Shown here: one piece after another, positions 35,087 through 43,528 of the stretch
Layout of the letters: each line of letters begins with the position of its first letter
Numbering within the stretch: the stretch's first letter is position 1
Assembly: GCF_021654335.1 (NCBI RefSeq)
Contig: NZ_AP023423.1
Coordinates: 528,001 to 592,000, forward strand
Length of the DNA: 64,000 nucleotides
DNA from: Sideroxyarcus emersonii
GTDB taxonomy: Bacteria; Pseudomonadota; Gammaproteobacteria; Burkholderiales; Gallionellaceae
Direction: 5' to 3'
The notes under the pieces: model-generated
What the model was told of the DNA's origin: nothing
The model's database searches: none
Seen by the model: only the letters and a program-made list of their open reading frames with translations
Translations under genes and position numbers: made by a program

Positions 35087-38000
35087 ATGACAACCGATCT
35101 TCCAACTACTCCTGCTGCCGATGGGCAAGCTCAAGGCCATGTTGATGGCGGCCTAACCGCTGCTGCAAGTCCCGAACTAACCGGCGGAGCAGGATTCACT
35201 TTTGAAGATGGTGTGGCCGCCGTATACGCGGCGGCACTTCTTTCCGAGACCACCGCACCCGGACTCCCGGGCAGGCTGGTGAGGAGTTTGTCAGTTCAAC
35301 ATGGACCACTCGGCCATCCTCTTGATGACGTGATCGTCGAGGGCGAGGGAGCCGACGGAGTCTCAATACGTCTCAGCCTCCAAGTCAAGCGCTCCATCAC
35401 CATAAGTGCCGCAGCCACAAACACTGACTTCAGGGACACCGTGTTGCGCGCCCATGCGACCGCTACAGGTGCGGGATTTCACGTCCGGCTGGACCGGGTG
35501 GGAATAGCCACGGGCGAGATCTCCGAGGGCAGCAAGCGCGACTTCGAGACCCTATGCGAATGGGCACGGTCAGAGCATGACACTGCCCAGTTTAGGACGA
35601 AGCTCCACACCGATGGTGTTGCGGGGAAGAAGCAAACCTTCTTCGATGCCGTCCGGGGCATCCTTTCCACCAAGCTGCCCGAAGGCGAGCTCGACGCCGC
35701 CACCCATAGCCTGCTCTCCCATTTCGTCTTGATACGGTTCGACCTGATGCATGAAGGCTCGGTGACAGAACCGCAGACCGTCGCAAGCCTGGCGAATCAC
35801 CTTCAACCATCCGAGCGCTCTCGAGCGGACGACCTTTGGAGACGACTCCTCGCACTGGTTAGGGTAGCCGAGGGACACGCTGCTTCATTCGACAGGAAGA
35901 CCTTAGTCGCTCGCTTGAACGGAGCCTTCAGACTCGCAGGCGCTCCCTCCCTGAAGGAAGCTCTTGCCCGGATCGGGACCGAGGCGCGCCATGCCGCCAA
36001 CGAGATTCCGAACGACATCGGTGGCGTGAGCATCTCCCGTGGGCGTTTCGTCCAAAGCTCGCGCACGGCACTTACCCAGCATCGGTTCGTTCAGATAGGT
36101 GGACTGCCAGGAACCGGTAAATCGGTTGTGCTTCGGACCCTCGTCGAAGAGGCGCTCAAAGACGGACCCGTGCTCTTCCTCAAGGCCGACCGGTTGAATG
36201 GTGTGACATGGTCACAATACTCGACCAGTCAGGGTATCGGTCCCACCCCGTTGGGTGATCTCCTGGTCGAGCTTGCTTCGGTGGGGACTCCGGTCGTGTT
36301 CGTCGATGGTCTCGACCGAATTGATGCGCACCATCGCGGAATCCTCACGGACATCTTCAACACCATACTGGACTCGGATCTCCTCGCGAACTGGAAGGTG
36401 GTTGCCACCGTTAGGGATACGGGCATCGAACCAGTCCGGACTTGGCTGCCCCGCAAGCTTCTGGTCGTTGGTGCTGCCGTGATAGATGTGGCCGGGTTCG
36501 ACGACGACGAGGCCGCATCGTTGGCCCAAAGCAAACCCGCACTGAAGCCGCTTCTCTTCGGAACGGAGCAGGTCAGAGCCATCGTGCGCCGGCCGTTCTT
36601 TGCTGGAGTCCTGATCAGGCGACATCCGGCCGACACGAACGCCCCGAGTTCGGAGATAGAACTTGCCACAGCCTGGTGGACGGGTGGCGGGTATGGCGCA
36701 GACCCCACCCGTGCGGGACACCGTCGCATTGTGCTCGTCGAACTCGCCAGACGCGGAGCTCCAACACTGGGCAAACGTATCCAGATATTGGGAGTGGACC
36801 CTCAGGTGCTGGTTGAACTCGAAGCCGATGGAATCATCCGGCAAGTTAGAGCAGGACACACTGTCGACTTCGTACACGACATCTATTTTGAATGGTCATT
36901 TCTCCAGCTTCTGGTGTCCCAAGGTGGGCAATGGCTCGATGTTATCCGTCAGGTAGGCGAGCCCCCCATACTGGGGCGAACGGTCGAGCTGTTCTCTCAA
37001 AGCGAGCTCAAAGATGGAAACGACTGGCAAGGATTTCTGGAACGGCTTGAAAGCGCGACCGATGTCCGATCGCAGTGGTTGCGGGCATGGATGGTCGGTC
37101 CGTTCGGCCTGTCTTCGTTTCAGAACTACGAGCAAACGTATAACGCAGCGATGTTTGCCGAGGGGGCGAGAAGGGTTGCCAAGCTCGTCGTCTGGTTCCA
37201 GGCGGAAAAGACCAAGGCGAATCCGAACATATTGGGCAATGGAGCCCTTCCAGATCTCGGCCTGATCGAGCGCATCCGCCTTGCCGATTCCATGGCTTGG
37301 CCCTCAGACATGAGCACTTGGGCGCGCTTCAATTCTTGGCTGATACGATGGATCCACAATATTCCTACGTCGACTCTTCCCGACGTGGTGGCAGTTTTCG
37401 AGGTCTGGCAGAACGCATTCGCCGATCTGGTCAATCCGGTATCGAAGGAAATAGTTCGACTTGCCGGTTTGTGGCTTGCGGACATCGAGGCCCGTGAACA
37501 GGATGGCACTCAAGCAAATTCCCGCACCGGATGGGACCGGCTTAGGCATGGAGAGCTGGAGGAGCTGGGTGAACGATTGAGGGCGGTGATCCTGCGGGCG
37601 GGACGCGCCTACCGCACCCCCGTGCGCGAACACCTATCGCATTTAATGACGTTGGAATATCTGCCACGGCAGGCGGTTGAACAGGTGATGACATATGCCT
37701 TCATCATTAGTGAGGTTTGCCCAGACCAACTCGTCGACTTCATGTTGAGCATAATGATTCGTCCACTTCCAGAAGAGGTGGTGCGCCGTTCATCGGATTC
37801 ACCTTTCGGAATTGGGATCAGTAGCCATGACTGGCAATCCCTATCCATCGATGACCAGCACGGGTTTTTCCCCTGCGCCCCCACGCGGGAACCATTTCCC
37901 TCTCTGTTCGCACACGCCCCCGATGAGGCCAGACGCCTGGTGCGGGAAATCACCAACCATGCGATTACCGCCTGGCGTCAGCTTCACGTTTACGACTACG

Positions 38001-40426
38001 AGGAACGCGGAACACCGATTCCGCTGACGCTCGATTTCCCTTGGGGGCAGCAAACCTTCTGGGGTGGAGCGCAGCAATATGTCTGGTCACGCGGCACTTG
38101 GGGCTCGCACGCCGTCGGTTCGGGCCTGATGGCACTTGAGCTGTGGGCGTTGAAAGAAGTCGAAAATGGGCGTCCTGTAGACGATGTCATTCGCGATGTG
38201 CTGGAGGGGCACGAGAGCGTTGCGGCACTTGGGGTTGCCATCGCTGTCATGCTGGAGAGCAAGCACATCTCCGAGGTTACCCTGCCACTGCTCACGAGTC
38301 AGCGGTTATGGGATTGGGATATCCAGCGACATACATCTGATCTTGGCTTCAATGTAAATCTCATGGGTTTCCTACCGCATGACAGACGTCACTACCAGGC
38401 AGTAGTAGAAGGGAACGAGCGTCGGGGGCGTCGGATGGATGTGCGTGATCTTGCATCAATGTGCGTTATCGGTGGCGGCGACTTGGGAACCAGAACATCC
38501 GAAGCGATCATTAGATTCACCGACGACCTCCCATTCGGATATGCGGAACAACGGGAGAACCCCGAAACTGTACGGCAACTTCGGAGAACGGCAGAAATCT
38601 GGGCCGAAGTGGGTAGACGCACAAACTACCGTGCGACACCAACCGAGAACGGTGATGGTTTGATCATCCAGCTGGACAACCCGGTAGCCCAAGGCCCCGA
38701 TATCGATGCCATCAACCAACGACAAGCAGAGATGGCGGAGCACCTCCCCCTGCTCAATTGGGCAAATGCCACCTTTCAGAATGGCGTGCTAAACAATGCA
38801 TTGACGCTCGAACAGGCGGTCGAACGTGCTCGAAGACTGGATTCTGCGGACCTGTTTGAAGAGGCGTTCGAACACGTCAGTCCCGGACACGAACGACAGG
38901 CCGCCGTATCCTGTGTTGCCGCCGTTGCGCTCCGTTATGGACGGGCCCTCCCGCTTGCCGATCTGGATTGGTCCACAGATGTATGCCTAAGGGCTTGGAG
39001 AACGCGGGAGGTTCGTGACGACATGTTCTTCAGCGGCTCCATCCTGCTCAACCATCCCACGCTCTTCGCGACTTACGGACTTGCTGCGATGGACAATCAT
39101 GACCCTACACGGCGTGACGCTCTGGAAGCGCTGATACAACTAGCTGGTCATCCATACGAACAGATAATGGTCGAGGCACTGGCGGGATTATTGGCTCTGT
39201 GGGGGCTATGTCCCGAAGTAGCTTGGCTCGCTCTCGAACTTGCGGCATCCCTGTCAATCTTCGAGCGTCCGTCATATGACACTCCAAGAGAACAGATCGA
39301 AGAACAAATTCAACGCGGAATCTGGGAGAAGGTAGCCACGGCCCTTTCCCGACTCGACGCTCTGGATGAACCGCCCCACCCACTGCCCGGAATGCCTCCG
39401 GCATGGGTGCCCGCTACCAACGGACGAAGAATCGCACGTGGTCGTCGCGGCAGGGAGGTGATAATCGAGTGGGAGCATCCGTCGACTGACGTTCATACTC
39501 AGTTTCTCGCAAAAGTCTTGACTAAAATCCCCGCAGATTCTGCGATGGGGGACGTTCCGCGGCGCGACCAGTTCCTTACGTGGTGTGACGGACTCGTCGG
39601 CTGGACTATCGAACGAATTCATCCTTCGTGGGCGCGGCAGGAAGGCGGGCAGGATTTCGAGGCCGCGTCTTCCGAACACTACGAATGGCGGCGCGATCTC
39701 TTTCGATTCTTTGCTCGGGTGTCGCTGCACCTCGATCCCGACGAAAGCGCCCGTCGTTTTGTGGAACCTGCGGCGGGAACCAATGACGACACCTTCGGTT
39801 CGCTCATGTCATCGTATGTTTCATACATTACGCATACCATAATGGATGAGCCGGTATTCCCGACAAACCTGATAGTCCTTTTGGAAAAGATCGTTCCGAG
39901 AGTACTGGCACATAGAAGGTGGGAACAATCAAGATGGAATGACGGGGAGATACACGATTCCGACCTATACAGCATGATTCGGGCACTGTTCTTTATTGAT
40001 GTTGAAAGGGCGATGGGTGCCGCGCGTTTTGCGAACGGCGATTGGACCGATGTTACGAACATCAATTCGGTCATAGACCCCATCCTCGCGGCCCAAGGTC
40101 AGAATCCGACGGTGATCTCATCCTATCTGACCTTATGCGAGCGCGCCTATCAGGCTTATCCACTGGAACTGTTCGTTGCCAAGCTCCCTATGGTACTCGG
40201 CGGAGGCGGTGGAATGCCGCTCGGTTGGCGGGGAACAACCGTCCCTGCACGGCTTGCGGGAATTATTCAACTGTTCTCTGAAAAGGTCCATCCGCTATCT
40301 GAAGAAATGGCAAGGGCGCTACTGCGAGCGCTGGACGCCCTCGTGGATATGGGTGACCGGAGGGCAGCTGCGATTCAAACCAGCGAAGCCTTCAAGGACG
40401 TTCGAACTGTCACAGTGGTTGTTTAG
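35087..40426 (+). CDS. Giant STAND NTPase with N-terminal PD-(D/E)XK (Cap4/DUF4297-like) nuclease domain
   Basis: This 1779-residue protein has three parts. Residues about 35-200 contain FTFEDGVAAVYAAALL, then PLDDVIVE with Asp80 and SLQVKRS with Gln99 and Lys101. This is the D-x(n)-(E/Q)xK signature of Cap4/DUF4297-like DNA nucleases. Residues about 330-480 form a P-loop domain with Walker A GGLPGTGKS (338-346) and Walker B VVFVDGLDRI (Asp407), as in NACHT/STAND proteins. The remaining about 1200 residues are helical and Trp-rich, the place of a sensor. The domain order nuclease-STAND-sensor matches Avs-type phage sensors. It is followed 14 bp later by a caspase-like protease. I find no ankyrin, WD40 or TPR repeat by eye. 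Confidence 0.75.
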   Translation: MTTDLPTTPAADGQAQGHVDGGLTAAASPELTGGAGFTFEDGVAAVYAAALLSETTAPGLPGRLVRSLSVQHGPLGHPLDDVIVEGEGADGVSIRLSLQVKRSITISAAATNTDFRDTVLRAHATATGAGFHVRLDRVGIATGEISEGSKRDFETLCEWARSEHDTAQFRTKLHTDGVAGKKQTFFDAVRGILSTKLPEGELDAATHSLLSHFVLIRFDLMHEGSVTEPQTVASLANHLQPSERSRADDLWRRLLALVRVAEGHAASFDRKTLVARLNGAFRLAGAPSLKEALARIGTEARHAANEIPNDIGGVSISRGRFVQSSRTALTQHRFVQIGGLPGTGKSVVLRTLVEEALKDGPVLFLKADRLNGVTWSQYSTSQGIGPTPLGDLLVELASVGTPVVFVDGLDRIDAHHRGILTDIFNTILDSDLLANWKVVATVRDTGIEPVRTWLPRKLLVVGAAVIDVAGFDDDEAASLAQSKPALKPLLFGTEQVRAIVRRPFFAGVLIRRHPADTNAPSSEIELATAWWTGGGYGADPTRAGHRRIVLVELARRGAPTLGKRIQILGVDPQVLVELEADGIIRQVRAGHTVDFVHDIYFEWSFLQLLVSQGGQWLDVIRQVGEPPILGRTVELFSQSELKDGNDWQGFLERLESATDVRSQWLRAWMVGPFGLSSFQNYEQTYNAAMFAEGARRVAKLVVWFQAEKTKANPNILGNGALPDLGLIERIRLADSMAWPSDMSTWARFNSWLIRWIHNIPTSTLPDVVAVFEVWQNAFADLVNPVSKEIVRLAGLWLADIEAREQDGTQANSRTGWDRLRHGELEELGERLRAVILRAGRAYRTPVREHLSHLMTLEYLPRQAVEQVMTYAFIISEVCPDQLVDFMLSIMIRPLPEEVVRRSSDSPFGIGISSHDWQSLSIDDQHGFFPCAPTREPFPSLFAHAPDEARRLVREITNHAITAWRQLHVYDYEERGTPIPLTLDFPWGQQTFWGGAQQYVWSRGTWGSHAVGSGLMALELWALKEVENGRPVDDVIRDVLEGHESVAALGVAIAVMLESKHISEVTLPLLTSQRLWDWDIQRHTSDLGFNVNLMGFLPHDRRHYQAVVEGNERRGRRMDVRDLASMCVIGGGDLGTRTSEAIIRFTDDLPFGYAEQRENPETVRQLRRTAEIWAEVGRRTNYRATPTENGDGLIIQLDNPVAQGPDIDAINQRQAEMAEHLPLLNWANATFQNGVLNNALTLEQAVERARRLDSADLFEEAFEHVSPGHERQAAVSCVAAVALRYGRALPLADLDWSTDVCLRAWRTREVRDDMFFSGSILLNHPTLFATYGLAAMDNHDPTRRDALEALIQLAGHPYEQIMVEALAGLLALWGLCPEVAWLALELAASLSIFERPSYDTPREQIEEQIQRGIWEKVATALSRLDALDEPPHPLPGMPPAWVPATNGRRIARGRRGREVIIEWEHPSTDVHTQFLAKVLTKIPADSAMGDVPRRDQFLTWCDGLVGWTIERIHPSWARQEGGQDFEAASSEHYEWRRDLFRFFARVSLHLDPDESARRFVEPAAGTNDDTFGSLMSSYVSYITHTIMDEPVFPTNLIVLLEKIVPRVLAHRRWEQSRWNDGEIHDSDLYSMIRALFFIDVERAMGAARFANGDWTDVTNINSVIDPILAAQGQNPTVISSYLTLCERAYQAYPLELFVAKLPMVLGGGGGMPLGWRGTTVPARLAGIIQLFSEKVHPLSEEMARALLRALDALVDMGDRRAAAIQTSEAFKDVRTVTVVV

Positions 40427-40440
40427 GGACGAAATAGACT

Positions 40441-42000
40441 ATGGTTACAAGAAAGAAATCAGTTGCACCGTCGAATACCCCGCCTGTGCAATTGCCTGAC
40501 GGTGCTCGAGTCATTGCCTTTGTCGTTGGAATAGAGCACTACCAAAAGCGCGGCGGACCGACGTTGCCTAGTGTGGATTTTGCGCACAACGATGCTAACG
40601 AGTTCGCCGACGCGATAAGTGGAATTTACCAAGGAGATCAGCTCGATATTGTCGTGAACTTGGACAGTGATGCGACACTTGGAAATCTCCAATACGGTCT
40701 AAAGCAAGCAATTCAGTCTTTGGGGGCAGATGACCTTTTCATTTTTTACTATGCAGGCCATGGTTTTCATGACTCGCAGGGAAACCGCATCACAGCATGG
40801 GATACTCATGCTGGGGGACTCGATGGAACCACTCTCTCGTTGCGCGAAATTCTTATCGATCCGTTAGGGCGAAGCCCTTGTCAGAGAGCTCTGATTTTCA
40901 TTGACGCGTGCGCAACAAAACTCAACAACAGTATCCATGCTCGCGATGTACTAACGGCGTTTGATAAAAACGAACTCAAGATGTTCCTGAATTCGGCTAC
41001 CTATTGCGCCACATTTCTTTCATGTGAACCTGGCCAGAAGTCCTATCCATCTAATGAGCATCAGCACGGGCTATGGACGTACTTCTTGCTCAAGGCTTTG
41101 CGGGGCGAATCCGAAGAGGCGTTGGGTCACAATCGTCACCTCACCGATATTAGCCTGAGGGATTATTTACAGGTTGCTGTCCGTAATTATGTGACAAAAT
41201 CTATGACGGTAAGTGAGGTGCAAAAGCCGTGCGCATTAATCAACGCAAGTAATACGTTTTCAATCCGATACATTCCAGAACCAACCATCACCGTTAGTGA
41301 CGCAAGCGATCTAACTGCAATTCGATTGGTCGCCAAGAAAGAATATCTTGAGTCAGTCAAGACAGGCAGTATTAAATCGCTGCCTGGTTTTAATAGAAAA
41401 ACCCATTTTGTTCCCACATATAAGAGTGAGAGTGCTACTACATTCATACGAACACTGATAGGGGATCAAATCGATGAAGAGATTCAGAATTATTATCAGT
41501 CGATAAAATCAGAGCTCGGATTGCGACATAAAGAAGTTGACCAGTCTTGTGGTGATGGTGAAGGTAGTATTGACACCGACTATTTTCGATTTTCAGTGGA
41601 GGTACACCAGCATAGCGAAGACTTTGCCGACTACGAACTTGTTCGACGTTTGATTTTGCGGAATGGATGGGAAGCCAAATCCAAAGAAATTGACCTTATC
41701 TTCGGCAAGATGTTTGAGCTTGTTGTCATAGAAGTCAAACCTGACGCCAACGACTACGACGAATTGGTCGACATGTTTGAGAATTTGGAAGAACAGCATG
41801 GAGGGACGCTGGAGGATGATGAGCCAAATACACGGATTACCTATATCTCCCAAGATGGGGTGCGGATTTTTATTGACCTATTTCAAGGGAGACTTACTCT
41901 AGGAACAGGTGGCAAGATGTTAATTACCGAGCTAATAGGAAAAGCCCGGGGCTATCGATTTGGGCTTGGCGGCAAATCTCAGCTATTGCTGACATCATAG
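40441..42000 (+). CDS. Caspase-like (peptidase C14) protease paired with the STAND protein
   Basis: This 519-residue protein opens with a caspase fold: RVIAFVVGIEHYQ, then FAHNDANEFADAI, then DDLFIFYYAGHGFHD with His107, then ALIFIDACATKL with Cys157, the two catalytic residues. Residues about 290-519 are a second part that I do not recognise, Asp/Glu-rich and predicted mixed alpha/beta. It lies 14 bp after the STAND gene in the same direction, so the two proteins are almost certainly made together. Bacterial caspase-like proteases act in several abortive anti-phage systems by cleaving partner or effector proteins. Whether it is triggered by the STAND protein is an inference. Confidence 0.78.
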   Translation: MVTRKKSVAPSNTPPVQLPDGARVIAFVVGIEHYQKRGGPTLPSVDFAHNDANEFADAISGIYQGDQLDIVVNLDSDATLGNLQYGLKQAIQSLGADDLFIFYYAGHGFHDSQGNRITAWDTHAGGLDGTTLSLREILIDPLGRSPCQRALIFIDACATKLNNSIHARDVLTAFDKNELKMFLNSATYCATFLSCEPGQKSYPSNEHQHGLWTYFLLKALRGESEEALGHNRHLTDISLRDYLQVAVRNYVTKSMTVSEVQKPCALINASNTFSIRYIPEPTITVSDASDLTAIRLVAKKEYLESVKTGSIKSLPGFNRKTHFVPTYKSESATTFIRTLIGDQIDEEIQNYYQSIKSELGLRHKEVDQSCGDGEGSIDTDYFRFSVEVHQHSEDFADYELVRRLILRNGWEAKSKEIDLIFGKMFELVVIEVKPDANDYDELVDMFENLEEQHGGTLEDDEPNTRITYISQDGVRIFIDLFQGRLTLGTGGKMLITELIGKARGYRFGLGGKSQLLLTS

Positions 42001-42283
42001 GTTCGCAGCTGCGAGTAAATTTACTGCTATCTGGACTTTGGAAATGGACTGGCTATCTGTCAACATGATGCCGATATTGCGCGCAAAGCGGAAGTTCCAA
42101 AGTATCGCCGCTTAGTTCCGCTTCGGCCGAGATTCCAGTCTTTGGCCGCATCGGACTCTGCACCTTGATTGCTAAAGGACTGCGCTATCCAGCTTGGCGG
42201 ACCTTCGCATTTGCCGAGGATGAGGATCACAAACGCTTATGCTGTAGGCGCGCAACGAAATGAGCGATCCAACTGACGCTTTG
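42001..42283. other. Intergenic stretch between the caspase and DUF3800 genes
   Basis: These 283 bases separate two convergent genes. I see no open frame with family resemblance and no clear terminator. The sequence TTGTTAGGC near 42281-42289 resembles an integron attC core, but the matching half is missing. Base composition is close to that of the caspase gene and GC-richer than the DUF3800 gene, so a junction between separately acquired pieces may lie here. Confidence 0.4.
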
Positions 42284-43411
42284 TTAGGCTCTAATCCTGC
42301 TTTCCCGGATTACTTCGAATTTGGACATTTCTTCATAACTGTCCGTTGAATGTAGAAATCCCATATTCTTATCATGTGACTCATCGATTGAATTCAGAAA
42401 CAAGTCAATGTTTTCGGTTTGAGTCGTGTTCAATTTGCAGAAATCGGATTGGATTTTATCCCTGGTGCTAGTGTTTAAGTAGCTGTGCAATTTCCCAACA
42501 ACCCCAACCAATATATCTGACAACTGGGTAAACTGGTTTGACTGTGAGTTAACAAATGAATAGTTTCTAATTTCTTGCGAACCATCCAAAATTTTGTATT
42601 CGGCCAACGATTCCGCTATAGAGTTTTCGTTATCGAAAATATGTGTAGAGTTTTTGAAAATACAAATTGGGCGCAAATAGAATTGAGAAAAGTCTCTTAT
42701 TAGAACAAAGTCCTCCTCACCCGTAACAAATGGCAGAGAGCCTTTATTCTTTGCTTCTTTTAATATCTGCCTGAGCGACTCAAGGCCCAAATGAAATTCC
42801 ATGTCATCGAGATAGTCGACAAACAGATTGCTTATTGATTCGATAAACGGCAAGACCTCATCTTGCTTGATGTTTGGGTATCCAAATCTGCGGAATAGCG
42901 AAATCATCGAATCAATTTCAATTTTTGACAGCTTATACAAATCATTCTTTAGCATGTTCGCAAATGGAGGTCCCAATTGTTGGCTTATCTCAGAATGCGA
43001 GATTGCTGAGTCAACAATATCTACAATCGACCAATAAAGGATATTTATACTTGAGTAGTGGACGTACAAATCGTTACTGCCGATGAATCTGAAGAAGGAT
43101 GTAAGTCTTTGCGACTTCATACAATCGAGAAAGTCCCCTTTAGCAATATGCTTGAACTTAACCTCTTTGACGGAGTCTTGTAGATTGAAACTATCAATTA
43201 GGGATTGAACATCTGGCGCAGTTCCTTCATGTACTAGCCCACCTAACACAAAGTTATCTGTGAACGCGGAATTAAAATCAAACTCTCTTACGTGAAATTT
43301 CCTTATGTTGTTCGTTTCATCATAGTAAAACGTATATGCGCCATCAAAGTTGGCCAAAGGTGCGGACCTCTTTGTGTATTTACGGATATCACCTATATCG
43401 AAAGTTTTCAT
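42284..43411 (-). CDS. DUF3800-like protein (predicted RNase H fold)
   Basis: This 375-residue protein has the DUF3800 pattern: an early acidic motif YTFYYDETNN (Asp31-Glu32), a middle helical region, and the C-terminal QLSDILVGVVGKLH motif with a conserved Asp. DUF3800 proteins are common in defence and mobile islands and are predicted to have an RNase H-like fold. The gene is clearly AT-richer than its neighbours, with many AAA, ATT and TTT codons, so it has a different origin. It is convergent with the caspase gene. The start at 43411 (MKTFDIG) is preferred; ATGs up to 43456 would add 15 residues. Confidence 0.62.
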   Translation of the reverse strand: MKTFDIGDIRKYTKRSAPLANFDGAYTFYYDETNNIRKFHVREFDFNSAFTDNFVLGGLVHEGTAPDVQSLIDSFNLQDSVKEVKFKHIAKGDFLDCMKSQRLTSFFRFIGSNDLYVHYSSINILYWSIVDIVDSAISHSEISQQLGPPFANMLKNDLYKLSKIEIDSMISLFRRFGYPNIKQDEVLPFIESISNLFVDYLDDMEFHLGLESLRQILKEAKNKGSLPFVTGEEDFVLIRDFSQFYLRPICIFKNSTHIFDNENSIAESLAEYKILDGSQEIRNYSFVNSQSNQFTQLSDILVGVVGKLHSYLNTSTRDKIQSDFCKLNTTQTENIDLFLNSIDESHDKNMGFLHSTDSYEEMSKFEVIRESRIRA

Positions 43412-43528
43412 TAGTCCAATTCGCTTCCCTATATTGCATAACATTCTGTGTGGCAACGGCGCTCGCTTGGCCGAATTGTAAAAGATATCTATCGATCTTC
43501 GAAGGATGTTAGATCAGACAGTTAAGTC

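Noticed and set aside
42262..42290. TTGTTAGGC sequence resembling an integron attC core
   Set aside because: Only one half-site is present; no matching inverse core or integrase was seen within a reasonable distance.
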